Below, in pieces: positions 51,725 through 60,614 of a DNA stretch of 64,000 nt. Below the pieces are notes generated by a model. It was not told the DNA's origin. It searched no databases and was given only the letters and a program-made list of their open reading frames with translations. The stretch spans positions 62,001 through 126,000 of the forward strand of contig UBTY01000052.1 in assembly GCA_900468535.1 (NCBI GenBank). The letters are read 5' to 3'. Origin of the DNA: Hyphomicrobiales bacterium (GTDB lineage: Bacteria > Pseudomonadota > Alphaproteobacteria > Rhizobiales > Rhizobiaceae). The position numbers and the translations under genes were made by a program. Within the stretch, counting starts at the first letter, position 1, and each line of letters begins with the position of its first letter.

Positions 51725-53194
51725 TTACTGCGATCGTAAAACCAGATCGCGGTTGAACGCCTCAAGCTGGTGGTAAAGTTCGCGATACTTTTCGTAGCCA
51801 TAGGCATAACGTTCGGAGAGCGACGGGTTTGGCTCGAACACGCGTTCGGTCACAACAAGTTGCGCGGCTGCGTCGGCCACCGAAGGAAACACCGCAGCAG
51901 CTGCGCCGGCCAGGACGGCGGCTCCAAGGACACCGGCATCGAGATTCTTCCGCCGATGCAGGGGTTTCCCGAGAACATCGGCCCGAATCTGGCACCAGAT
52001 ATCTGACCCCATGCCACCGCCCGCAGCACTAAGAACCTGCGGCACAATACCAGCCGACCGCTGCAGGCTATCCAGCGCCATTCGCACCGAAAACGCTACC
52101 CCCTCCATCATCGAAACGGCGAACTCGGCTGGCCCCATGGCCGCATCTATGCCGGAGAAGGACGCGCGCGCGTGAATATTCCATAGGGGCGCGCGCTCGC
52201 CCTGCAGGTGTGGAAGAAACACTGGCGTCATGTGCTGCCGGTTCACCTGTGCCGCCAGAGCCGAGAGTTCGATTGGCGATCGTCCGAGCAAGGTCGAGAG
52301 CCAGGCCATCGATGCGCCGCCTGCCTGGGTCGGCGCGGCATGAAGCGTTATCGCCTCGCACCGCGGAAAGGCAATAACGCCCGGTTCCGGGTTCCTTTCT
52401 TCCGAAATGATACCCAGGACCTCGCTCGTCCCGCTTAGATAGAAACCATCTCCCTCCCGGATCGCGCCGCATCCAAACAGTCCAGACCACGCATCCATGG
52501 TCGCGACGGCCAGCGGGGTACCCGATGCAGGCATTCCCGGCTTGATACGTCCGGCGACCAATGTGAACGCCGAGATCGGCGCGAGACGTTCGGCTGCTCC
52601 GTCGACGAGGCTAATCAGGCTATCGATGTATCGCAGGTCCCGATCAACGACGCCGAAGGACGTCATCGGGTCGGCAACGGCTTCTCCGGTCAGCTGCAGG
52701 ATGCAGTAATCCTTCGGCGACATCACCCAGCGCGTTTTTTGCCAGACGTCGGGACGGTGGCGTTTCACCCATTCCATCCGCGAAAGAACATGGCTGGCGT
52801 CAACAGGCAACGGCGCTCCCCACCACCTGATTTTGTCCTGCTCGGTCACCTGTGCGTCGAGTTCGGCTGCCACCTCGGCACAGCGACCATCCTGCCAGAT
52901 GATCGCGGGCATGAGGACCTCGCCGTCGGCAGCGACGAATACATGGCTGTTGACGTGGGAACATAGGCCGACCGCCTGCACCTGTCCGGGCGTAAGTCCG
53001 TCGCTAAGTTCCCGCAGCGCCGCCTGAACTTGCACCATCCAGTCACCGGGATCCTGTTCGACGATGTTTGGCGCCTCACGCCTCGTCGGGTAGTGCCTGG
53101 CATAGCTGCGTTCGACATTGCCGTGCATGTCAAAGCGCGCCGCTTTGACCGCCGTCGTTCCCACGTCGATACCGATCAGCATTGGCCCGCTCAC
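51725..53194 (-). CDS. FGGY-family carbohydrate kinase (xylulokinase-like)
   Basis: A 489-residue kinase with N-terminal GIDVGTTAVKAARFD, the substrate loop IIWQDGRCAEVAAELD near 80, the hinge segment MDAWSGLFGCGAI near 240 and SAAGGGMGSDIWCQIRAD near 395. GTG 53194 is preferred for the GGAG seven bases upstream; ATG 53182 is an alternative and the frame is open to 53407. Length and motifs match xylulokinase-type FGGY kinases. It is divergent from the RbsBAC importer, so it probably phosphorylates the imported ketose or polyol. How this fits with the amidohydrolases downstream of the importer is unclear. Confidence 0.87.
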   Translation of the reverse strand: MSGPMLIGIDVGTTAVKAARFDMHGNVERSYARHYPTRREAPNIVEQDPGDWMVQVQAALRELSDGLTPGQVQAVGLCSHVNSHVFVAADGEVLMPAIIWQDGRCAEVAAELDAQVTEQDKIRWWGAPLPVDASHVLSRMEWVKRHRPDVWQKTRWVMSPKDYCILQLTGEAVADPMTSFGVVDRDLRYIDSLISLVDGAAERLAPISAFTLVAGRIKPGMPASGTPLAVATMDAWSGLFGCGAIREGDGFYLSGTSEVLGIISEERNPEPGVIAFPRCEAITLHAAPTQAGGASMAWLSTLLGRSPIELSALAAQVNRQHMTPVFLPHLQGERAPLWNIHARASFSGIDAAMGPAEFAVSMMEGVAFSVRMALDSLQRSAGIVPQVLSAAGGGMGSDIWCQIRADVLGKPLHRRKNLDAGVLGAAVLAGAAAAVFPSVADAAAQLVVTERVFEPNPSLSERYAYGYEKYRELYHQLEAFNRDLVLRSQ

Positions 53195-53358
53195 AACTGT
53201 CTCCGTCCACACCCTCTGAGAGGGCCCATCCTTAGCTGCGCTAGATGTCGATGACAATCTGCGACAAACCGACTGTGCCACTCTATTGAAATGAACATCG
53301 AGCTCGGCTAACGTCCCGCACCTATTAGAGAAATCAAAAGATACGGGCGGGGACCTAG

Positions 53359-54285
53359 ATGACTTCCATTTCGAAAATCGGTGCGTTGGCGGGAGCTCTT
53401 GCTGCACTCCTCATGGCTGGTGCGGCGAATGCAGGCGGCAAGATCGCCGTAATCACACCTTACCTCTCCCAACCAGGCACGCAATTCTACGTCGAGGCCT
53501 TCCAGGAGGAAGCCAAGACCAACGGCTGGGATGTGAACGTCATCGATACGAAAGGCGACGTCGCCGCAGCGATCAGCCGCATCGAGGATGTCAGCACGCA
53601 GAAGGTTGACGCGATCGTCATCAACGTCGATCCGGCGCAGGTTGCCGCCGGCCTCGAGACCGCCAAGTCTGACGGAATACCGGTCTTCGGCATGGACGCT
53701 GGAGCGAACCCGTTGCTCGTGACAAACGTGACCTCGAACGGTTACGCAATGGCGGCCGATACCGCCGCCTACACGGCCAACCGTATCAACGGCAAGGGCA
53801 ACGTCGTGATGTTCGTTTTCGACGCCTTCCCGCCGGTCCAGGCGCGCGGCGTCATCGCGGACGCGATCTTCAAGAACAATCCTGACATCAAGGTCGTCGA
53901 GCGTGTCACGCCTGATGTCTCTGACGGCGGCATTGCCGACTCGCGCGCCAAGATGGAAGCGATCCTGACAGCCCATCCCGAAAAGGGATCGATCTCGGCG
54001 GTATGGGCCGCTTGGGATCAACCCGCGCTCGGCGCCTTGCAGGCGATCGAAGCGGCCGGTCGTCAGGACGAAGGTATCGTGATCACCGGTATCGATGCAA
54101 ACCCGCAGGCCCGCGACGCGATCGCCAAGGGCAGCAATTTCGAAGCGTCGATGGCGCAGGACTTCAAGGGTATTGGCCGCGCCACCGCAGATGCCGTGAA
54201 GCGCCATCTGGCCGGCGAGAAGATCAAGCAAAGCGTGATCTACGTGCCGACCAAGCTTGTCACCTCGGCAAACGCCAAGGAATGA
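53359..54285 (+). CDS. Sugar-binding protein, RbsB type
   Basis: A 308-residue periplasmic binding protein. The signal peptide, residues 1-26, ends AGAANAGG. The mature protein runs IAVITPYLSQPGTQFYVEAF, DAIVINVDPAQVAAGLE near 88 and VWAAWDQPALGALQAIE near 215. It resembles ribose/allose-type binding proteins. GCGGGGACC precedes the ATG. It heads the importer operon, and its stop overlaps the ATPase ATG by four bases. The cargo may be a sugar or a sugar-containing nitrogen compound, considering the downstream amidohydrolases. Confidence 0.9.
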   Translation: MTSISKIGALAGALAALLMAGAANAGGKIAVITPYLSQPGTQFYVEAFQEEAKTNGWDVNVIDTKGDVAAAISRIEDVSTQKVDAIVINVDPAQVAAGLETAKSDGIPVFGMDAGANPLLVTNVTSNGYAMAADTAAYTANRINGKGNVVMFVFDAFPPVQARGVIADAIFKNNPDIKVVERVTPDVSDGGIADSRAKMEAILTAHPEKGSISAVWAAWDQPALGALQAIEAAGRQDEGIVITGIDANPQARDAIAKGSNFEASMAQDFKGIGRATADAVKRHLAGEKIKQSVIYVPTKLVTSANAKE

Positions 54286-55796
54286 ACGCTCCAATTCTCG
54301 AGACCCGCAAGCTTTCCAAGAGCTATGCGGGTGTCCCCGCGTTGAAGGATGGATCCCTCGCCATTGCCCCTGGCGAGGTCCATGCGTTGATGGGTGAGAA
54401 CGGCGCGGGCAAGTCGACGCTGATCCGCATCCTCGCCGGCGCCACCAAGCCCGACGGCGGCACGATTCTTGTCGATGGCGCAGAGGTCTCGATCGAACAT
54501 CCCTCGCAGTCACGCCGGCTCGGACTTCGCTTCATCCACCAGGAACTGAGCGTCATCCCCGAGCTGTCGGTCGCAGAGAACCTTTTCCTGGGCAGGCCGT
54601 ATCCCCGCAGATTCGGTATTTTTGCCGACTGGCGAGAACTCAACCGGCAGGCCTCCAAGGCCCTCGACGCATTGGACATCGGCCACATCGTTCCCGGGCG
54701 AAAGATGGCGCGTTTGTCGCTCGGCGACCAAATGCTGGTCAAGATCGCTGCGGCCTTCCTGGACGAGGACGGTGAAGCCGCACGGGTTTACGTCATGGAT
54801 GAGCCGACCGCCGCGCTCACCAGCGAGGAGTCGGAACGGCTGTTCAAGGTGATTGCCGGACTGACGGCAAGAGGACGCAGCATCGTCTATGTTTCCCATA
54901 GGATGGACGAAGTGATGCGGATCGCCGACAGGGTGAGCGTGTTGCGCGACGGAGAAACCGTCGCTACCCGGGCCATCTCCAGCATCTCCAAGGCCGAGAT
55001 GATCGAGATGATGACGGGCCGCCAGATCGCCGAAGCCTATCCGCCGCGCCAGGTGACCGCGACATCGGGTACCGCGCTACGCCTTGCTGGCGCGAGTTCG
55101 TCGTCTGCTCACGACATCTCATTTGACCTGCGTGCCGGCGAGATTCTCGGCATCACCGGCCTGTCGGGCGCCGGCCAGAGCGACATCCTGCGCCTTGTGA
55201 TCGGAGCGGACAAGCGCACCGGCGGCGGCATCGAACTTGACGGGCGAGAGCTTGCGGGCGGCACACCGGCGACGCGCTGGGCAGACGGCATTGCCTATGT
55301 CCCGCGTGAGCGGCGGCGCGAGGGTCTGCTTCCACGCGGCTCGGTCGCCGACAACACCGTTCTCGCGCATCTCAGAACGCTTAGTCGGGCGGGCATCCTG
55401 CGCAATCGCCGCGCCGAACTCAAGAGATCCGCGGACATCGCATCACGCGTGAAACTGAAATCTACGGGCGCCACGCAGCCCGTCTTCCAGCTTTCCGGCG
55501 GCAATCAGCAGAAGGTCGTGTTGGCGCGCGCCATTCTCGGCGCTCCGCGAGTTCTCCTGCTGGACGAGCCGACACGGGGCGTCGACGTCGCTGCTAAATT
55601 CGATATTCACACGCTCGTCAGAGAACTGGCTGCGAGCGGCGTCGGCATTCTTCTCGCTTCCTCCGACCTGTCGGAACTGATCGGAATGACCGATCGTATT
55701 CTTGTCATGCGCGAGGGACGCCAGGTCGCGATCGTGCCAACCGATGGCCTCACCCAGACGAGATTGCTGGCGCTCTCGTTCGGCGAACCCGCCTGA
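54282..55796 (+). CDS. Sugar ABC transporter ATP-binding protein, RbsA type
   Basis: A 504-residue ATPase with two nucleotide-binding domains. Domain 1 has Walker A GENGAGKSTLIRILAG, a weak signature LSLGDQMLVKIAAAF and Walker B VYVMDEPTAAL. Domain 2 has the usual degenerate Walker A GLSGAGQSDILRL, signature LSGGNQQKVVLARAIL and Walker B VLLLDEPTRGVDV. ATG 54282 overlaps the binding-protein stop. An unusual insert, LDEDGEAARVYVMDE, precedes the first Walker B. It couples ATP use to import through the permease 18 bases downstream. Confidence 0.92.
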   Translation: MNAPILETRKLSKSYAGVPALKDGSLAIAPGEVHALMGENGAGKSTLIRILAGATKPDGGTILVDGAEVSIEHPSQSRRLGLRFIHQELSVIPELSVAENLFLGRPYPRRFGIFADWRELNRQASKALDALDIGHIVPGRKMARLSLGDQMLVKIAAAFLDEDGEAARVYVMDEPTAALTSEESERLFKVIAGLTARGRSIVYVSHRMDEVMRIADRVSVLRDGETVATRAISSISKAEMIEMMTGRQIAEAYPPRQVTATSGTALRLAGASSSSAHDISFDLRAGEILGITGLSGAGQSDILRLVIGADKRTGGGIELDGRELAGGTPATRWADGIAYVPRERRREGLLPRGSVADNTVLAHLRTLSRAGILRNRRAELKRSADIASRVKLKSTGATQPVFQLSGGNQQKVVLARAILGAPRVLLLDEPTRGVDVAAKFDIHTLVRELAASGVGILLASSDLSELIGMTDRILVMREGRQVAIVPTDGLTQTRLLALSFGEPA

Positions 55797-55814
55797 TTTC
55801 CCGAGGACATTCAA

Positions 55815-56780
55815 GTGATCCGGACTATTCGCAGATATGGAACCCTGATCGGCATCATCGCCGTGATCCTGTTCTTCTGGATAAACATCCCCGACACGTT
55901 CATGACGGCGCGCAACTGGCTGAACATATCGCAGCAGGTTTCAATGCTTGCCGTTACCGCCTTCACCATGACGATCGTCATGGCAATGGGGGATTTCGAT
56001 CTGTCCGTCGGCTCCATGGCCAGTCTTTCCGGGATCGTCGCGGCGCTTGCCTTCAAAGCCGGCGTACCGGTGCCGGCCGCAATCATCCTTGCCCTTGGCG
56101 TCGGCGTCCTCGGCGGCCTGATCAATGGTGCGCTTGTCAGCTACGTCGGCATTCTCCCGTTCGTCGCGACCCTGGGAACGCTGACGATATTCTCCGGCTT
56201 CGCATTCCTGATCAGCGGCGGCAAAACGATCTTCGGTACCGATATTCCAGCAAGCTTCAGCGGCTTTGCGCGCAGCGGCATTCCCCTGTTTCCCGCGGGT
56301 GAACAATGGGTCTCGCTCCCTTATCTGACATTTCTCGCGCTAATCGTTCTGCTCGTCGTGTGGCTTCTGCTCGAACATACGGTCTACGGTCGCCGGCTTT
56401 ACGCGATTGGCGGCAACACCGAAGCTGCCCGGTTGGCGGGCGTCAGGGTCCGCTTCCTCCGCTTCTCTGCTTTTGGTCTGACAGGGCTCGGTGCAGCTGC
56501 TGCCGGCCTGATGTATGCCAGCCGCGTCGCGTCGGCCAATCCGACACAGGGCAGCGGCCTCATGCTCTCGGCAATCGCTGCCGTGTTCCTGGGCATGACG
56601 ATGAGTGAAGAGGGTGAGCCGCGCGTTCTCGCCACGTTTTTCGGGGTGCTCATTCTTGGTGTGCTCGATAACGGCCTGACACAGATGAGCGTCGATTCCT
56701 ATGTGCGCGAAATTCTGGTCGGCACGATCATCGTTCTCGCCGTGGCATCGTCGAGCCTGAGCAAGCTTGAGCAGCGATAG
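55815..56780 (+). CDS. Sugar ABC transporter permease, RbsC type
   Basis: A 321-residue inner-membrane permease starting at GTG 55815 with GAGGAC upstream. Family motifs are MAMGDFDLSVGSMASLSG near residue 57 and YAIGGNTEAARLAGV near 197. Between them lies GTLTIFSGFAFLISGGKT. It completes the RbsBAC set. The following GntR gene begins 88 bases later, so the regulator may be read from the importer promoter as well as its own. Confidence 0.92.
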   Translation: MIRTIRRYGTLIGIIAVILFFWINIPDTFMTARNWLNISQQVSMLAVTAFTMTIVMAMGDFDLSVGSMASLSGIVAALAFKAGVPVPAAIILALGVGVLGGLINGALVSYVGILPFVATLGTLTIFSGFAFLISGGKTIFGTDIPASFSGFARSGIPLFPAGEQWVSLPYLTFLALIVLLVVWLLLEHTVYGRRLYAIGGNTEAARLAGVRVRFLRFSAFGLTGLGAAAAGLMYASRVASANPTQGSGLMLSAIAAVFLGMTMSEEGEPRVLATFFGVLILGVLDNGLTQMSVDSYVREILVGTIIVLAVASSSLSKLEQR

Positions 56781-56823
56781 CTGCCTGTTTCAGATCAGGC
56801 GCTGTGCCTCCAAGCCACTTCAT

Positions 56824-56853
56824 GGTATGCAAAAATACAAACTGACGTATACC
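56824..56853. promoter_or_regulatory. Inverted repeat upstream of the GntR/FCD gene
   Basis: GGTAT at 56824-56828 and ATACC at 56849-56853 form an inverted repeat that includes GTATAC (56847-56852). The hexamer GTATAC recurs in the repeats downstream of the regulator at 57579, so both may be bound by the same GntR protein. Confidence 0.4.
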
Positions 56854-56868
56854 TGAAGCAGGCAATGC

Positions 56869-57564
56869 ATGTCCTCAAATTCCGACCGCGTCGAAGCGGC
56901 CTATCTCGCCCTTCGACGCGCCATTATCGAACAGGCGCTGAAGTCCGGCACAAAGTTGCCGGAAGACGAGATCGGGCGGCACTTTGCCATGAGCCGCACG
57001 CTGGTGCGCGCCGTTCTCGCAAAGCTCCAGACGCAGGGGCTGGTCGATACATCCCACAAGCGCACAGCGACCGTGGCGCAGCCAAGCCTCGACGAGGCCC
57101 GCGAGGTGTTTGCCGTCCGGCGCGCGCTCGAAAGGGAAGTCATCAAGACCGTAGCCTCCAGATGGTCTCCCAGCATTGAGAATGCCTTGCGCAGCCATAT
57201 CCAGCAGGAGGAACGCGCACAGGCAACCGGCGATGTCAGGCTATCGATGCGGCTCGCGGGTGAGTTCCATCTCAAGTTGGCGGCGCTCGCCGGCAACAGT
57301 TTGCTGGAACGCTATCTGCTGGAACTGGTCTCCCGCTGCTCCCTGATCCTCTCACTGTATGGCAGGCCGCACTCCAGCGCCTGTGCGATCAGTGAGCATT
57401 CCAATCTTGTCCTCGCGTTGCGGGATGGAGATATCACACGCGCCGAAGGATTGATGGACGAACACCTCGCGTCGGTTGAAGCGAGGGCGTTGCTGGACGA
57501 CCAAGGCAAGGCAGCCCCGGATCTCGCGACGGTCCTTTCCCAATATGGCAGCGGCGGCAACTGA
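56869..57564 (+). CDS. GntR-family regulator, FadR/FCD subgroup
   Basis: A 231-residue regulator. The winged helix takes residues about 8-72, with LPEDEIGRHFAMSRTLVRAV as recognition region, and an all-helical FCD effector domain covers about 85-215, where the metal/ligand histidines would be in AGEFHLKLAALAG and ISEHSNLVLALRDGD. It sits between the importer genes and the amidohydrolase operon and probably controls one or both. Repeats matching the TTGTATACA type are present just downstream (57579-57615). Confidence 0.88.
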   Translation: MSSNSDRVEAAYLALRRAIIEQALKSGTKLPEDEIGRHFAMSRTLVRAVLAKLQTQGLVDTSHKRTATVAQPSLDEAREVFAVRRALEREVIKTVASRWSPSIENALRSHIQQEERAQATGDVRLSMRLAGEFHLKLAALAGNSLLERYLLELVSRCSLILSLYGRPHSSACAISEHSNLVLALRDGDITRAEGLMDEHLASVEARALLDDQGKAAPDLATVLSQYGSGGN

Positions 57565-57578
57565 CTGCCGCTTTTTGC

Positions 57579-57615
57579 ATCTTGTATACATGTTGTTGCC
57601 TATCTTGTAGACATG
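57579..57615. promoter_or_regulatory. Tandem operator candidates before the amidohydrolase operon
   Basis: ATCTTGTATACATG at 57579-57592 is repeated as ATCTTGTAGACATG at 57602-57615, 13 of 14 bases identical with a 23-base period, about two helical turns. The core TGTATACA is palindromic. It is placed between the GntR gene and the first amidohydrolase gene, and is typical of GntR/FCD operators. The rest of the gap to 57841 shows nothing else clear. Confidence 0.6.
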
Positions 57616-57840
57616 ATCTATTTCTCCGTCTTGCAACGATGAGCATCCAAGCGTGTCCCGTTCGCGCAAAAAGGCCATTTTACAGCGATCCGAATAGCGC
57701 GATCTCAGCGATTACAGCGTTTGGCATCCATCTTGCAAAGCTGAAACCAGAACGCTTGCCGTGTGAAGAGCAATCGAGCTCGCATATAGCAGCGGTATGC
57801 GTCGTCGTTCCGCGTGTGCGACGGCAATGAAGGAAAAGAG

Positions 57841-59040
57841 ATGAGCCGCGAGACAACTTTCACCAACGCAAAACTGGCCGATGGGTCGCACGTCGATCTG
57901 GTTGTCACGGAGGGGCGTTTTTCTGCGATCGTGCCCGCCGAATCTGCCACCGCATCAGGCCAGGCTGTTGATCTCGGGAATGCACTTGTCGTGCCGGGTT
58001 TCGTCGAGGGGCACATTCATCTTGATACCAGCTTCTACGGTGACGCCTGGATACCGCACAAGCCCTGCACCAATGGCTTTGACGTGCATGAGCGCGTTGC
58101 GTTTCAGACCGAGAACATGGCCCAATCCGCGCCGATGGCGGTGCGAGCACGCAATCAACTCGATCTGTGCATCGCAAATGGTTCGACGCAGATGCGAAGC
58201 CACGTGATGGTGGATGGCTCGGTCGGGTTGAAATCGCTCGAGACGATCCTTGCGGTTCGCGAGGAGTACCGCGATCTTATCGACATTCAGCTCGTTGCCT
58301 TTCCGCAAAGCGGCATCCTGAAAAGCCCGGGCACGCCGGAACTGCTGGACGAGGCGATCAAGCTTGGGGCTGATCTCGTCGGCGGCCTCGATCCGGCGAG
58401 TTTCGATCGCGACGCTTCTGCCCACCTCGATGTGGTCTTCGGTGTGGCCGAGAGACATGGGGTCGATATCGACATCCATCTGCATGACGCCGGCACCCTC
58501 GGTCTCTTCACAATCGAGGAAATCTGCCGTCGGACAAAGGCGCTTGGGATGAGCGGGCACGTTGCGATCAGCCATGCCTACGGTCTGGGAGATTTGGCAC
58601 CAGACCAGGCACGCAAGGCCGCAGACCTGATTGCCGAAAGCGGCGTCGCAATCATGACCAACGCCCCCGGAAACCACAATTTTCCGCCGGTCGCCGTGCT
58701 TCGCAGCGCTGGCGTCACTGTCTTCAGCGGAAGCGATAACATTCGCGATTCCTGGTGGCCGTACGGAGACGGCGACATGCTCGGACGTGCGATGATGATC
58801 GGATATCGCTCCGGCTTCTATACCGATGAGGAACTGGAAGCCGCATTCGATACGGTGACATATTCGGGCGCCCGGGCGCTCAGGCTGGAAGGATACGGCA
58901 TAGCCGTCGGCGCCAAGGCGGATTTCGTCACGCTTCAGGCGGTTCATATTCCGGAAGCCGTCGTTGCCGTTCCGAAGCTTCGCAAGGTGTTCAAGGAGGG
59001 GCGGCTGGTCGCGGAGAACGCCACCGTTATCAGGCAATGA
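57841..59040 (+). CDS. Cytosine deaminase-like amidohydrolase 1
   Basis: A 399-residue metal-dependent amidohydrolase close to the cytosine deaminase/AtzC group. Metal ligands are visible as His58 and His60 in VEGHIHLD, His213 in DIDIHLHDAG, and Asp299 in SGSDN; His245 in ISHAYG is likely catalytic. The acidic residue three after His213 is Asp216, where cytosine deaminase has Glu. LVAFPQSGIL and DSWWPYGDGDML also agree with the group. AAGGAAAAGAG precedes ATG 57841; the frame is open to 57814. It probably hydrolyses or deaminates an N-heterocycle. The stop overlaps the next gene by four bases. Confidence 0.82.
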   Translation: MSRETTFTNAKLADGSHVDLVVTEGRFSAIVPAESATASGQAVDLGNALVVPGFVEGHIHLDTSFYGDAWIPHKPCTNGFDVHERVAFQTENMAQSAPMAVRARNQLDLCIANGSTQMRSHVMVDGSVGLKSLETILAVREEYRDLIDIQLVAFPQSGILKSPGTPELLDEAIKLGADLVGGLDPASFDRDASAHLDVVFGVAERHGVDIDIHLHDAGTLGLFTIEEICRRTKALGMSGHVAISHAYGLGDLAPDQARKAADLIAESGVAIMTNAPGNHNFPPVAVLRSAGVTVFSGSDNIRDSWWPYGDGDMLGRAMMIGYRSGFYTDEELEAAFDTVTYSGARALRLEGYGIAVGAKADFVTLQAVHIPEAVVAVPKLRKVFKEGRLVAENATVIRQ

Positions 59041-60614
59041 CGGACGCACGCCCACAAACCCCATCCTCCGCAGCAATCGCGGGGGCAGGCATGGTCACCT
59101 CCCCGCATTGGCTCTCGGCGCGCGCCGGCGCCAAGGTGCTTGAGGCGGGAGGCAACGCAATAGAAGCAATCGTCGCGGCGGGCGCGGCGCTGAGCGTCGT
59201 CTATCCGCATTTCTGCGGGCTCGGCGGCGACGCTGTCTGGCTGGTTGCTGATCGCTCCGGCAACACAAAGGCCTTCCTTGGGATCGGGCAGGCGGCGCGC
59301 GCCACCGGCGGCTTGGCCTCAATCCCGACACGCGGCCCGCAGTCGATGCTGACGACCGCATGTCTCGTCGACAGCTGGCAGGCGGTGCTGGACTACTCGG
59401 CGCGGGACTGGCAGGGACGGAGAAGCCTCGCCACCTTGCTGGAAGACGCGATCCTTCTTGCCGAAGAAGGATTCCCGATCAGTCCATCGCAGGCGTTCTG
59501 GCATCAGTTCCGCACCGGGGAAAGCGATAGCTGGCCCGGTTTCGCGGAGGTTTTCGCCGGCCACGGCATCCAACGCCAGCCCAATCTTGCCCGCACACTC
59601 CGCGAGATAGCCGATCAGGGCGCACGCGCATTTTACGAAGGAAATCTCGCGCGACGTCTGGCCATCGGGTTCGCCGACCTCGGATCACCGCTCACACTTC
59701 GAGATCTGGCGGGCACTGCCACACAGATCGAGCAGCCGGTTGCACTCAATTATCGAGATGTCACGCTAATGGCGCCACCGCCACCGACGCAAGGCGTCAC
59801 GACTCTCTCGATCATGGGCATCCTTGCGCGTCTAGACCTGAAAAAATTCGATCCGCGCAGTGCCGATTTTTATCATCATGTGGTCGAAGCGGTAAAACAG
59901 GCCTTCATGGACCGGCCAGCCATTGCAGACCCCGCTTCGATGCAGATCGATATAGCAACGTTGCTTTCGGCTGCTCGTCTCGACGAAAAGGCGGAAGCGA
60001 TCGATCCTCGGCGGGCGCTAGCCTGGCCGCAACCGCTCTCGCGTGCCGACACCGCCTTCCTGGCGGCAACGGACCGCGAAGGGCGCAGCGTGGCAATGCT
60101 GCAGAGCATCTACTATGACTGGGGTAGCGGCGTCGTTGTCGGCGACACCGGGATCCTCTGGCAGAACCGAGGCGCGGCCTTCAGCGTCGACCCGATGAGC
60201 CCGAATTGCCTGCAGCCCGGCAAGCGGCCCTTCTATACGCTGAACCCCGGCATCGCTCTCAAGGATGGCCGTCCACATCTCCTATACGGCACCCAGGGTG
60301 CCGATGGCCAACCGCAAACTTTGGCATTGCTGCTCAGTCTGCTGCTGGACCATGATTTCGGCCCGCTTGAGGCATTATCGCATCCGCGTTTCTTACTCGG
60401 ACGGACGTTCTCCGACAGCCGCGACAGCCTGAAGATCGAGGAAAGTGCGGGAAAAGCGGTCGTCGCCGACCTCGCCTCGCTCGGCCACGAAGTGGCAATC
60501 ATCGATGCGCTCAGTCAATTGGCGGGCCAGGCCGGCATCATCCGTATCGGCGCCGATGGCATGATTGATGGCGCGCATGATCCACGAAGCGATGGCGGAG
60601 CAATCGGCATCTGA
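59037..60614 (+). CDS. Gamma-glutamyltransferase family protein
   Basis: A 525-residue Ntn-hydrolase homologue of gamma-glutamyltransferase. The self-processing threonine is probably Thr339 in SRADTAFLAATDREG, leaving a small subunit of about 187 residues, normal for the family. AGGNAIEAIVAAGAAL, then FCGLGGDAVWLV and the loop MAPPPPTQGVTTLSIMG also match. The residues after the threonine (Ala-Phe for the common Thr-His) differ from true transferases. There is no signal peptide, so it is probably a cytoplasmic amide hydrolase of the pathway. It lies between two amidohydrolase genes with four-base and zero-base junctions. Confidence 0.85.
   Translation: MTDARPQTPSSAAIAGAGMVTSPHWLSARAGAKVLEAGGNAIEAIVAAGAALSVVYPHFCGLGGDAVWLVADRSGNTKAFLGIGQAARATGGLASIPTRGPQSMLTTACLVDSWQAVLDYSARDWQGRRSLATLLEDAILLAEEGFPISPSQAFWHQFRTGESDSWPGFAEVFAGHGIQRQPNLARTLREIADQGARAFYEGNLARRLAIGFADLGSPLTLRDLAGTATQIEQPVALNYRDVTLMAPPPPTQGVTTLSIMGILARLDLKKFDPRSADFYHHVVEAVKQAFMDRPAIADPASMQIDIATLLSAARLDEKAEAIDPRRALAWPQPLSRADTAFLAATDREGRSVAMLQSIYYDWGSGVVVGDTGILWQNRGAAFSVDPMSPNCLQPGKRPFYTLNPGIALKDGRPHLLYGTQGADGQPQTLALLLSLLLDHDFGPLEALSHPRFLLGRTFSDSRDSLKIEESAGKAVVADLASLGHEVAIIDALSQLAGQAGIIRIGADGMIDGAHDPRSDGGAIGI

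Noticed and set aside
53308..54513. A 401-codon minus-strand open frame
   Set aside because: Antisense to the RbsB-type gene; composition is Arg/Asp/His-rich without any motif.
57565..57840. Tandem repeats downstream of the GntR gene considered as a CRISPR fragment
   Set aside because: Only two copies of 14 bases with a nine-base spacer; this suits paired operators and no cas gene is present.
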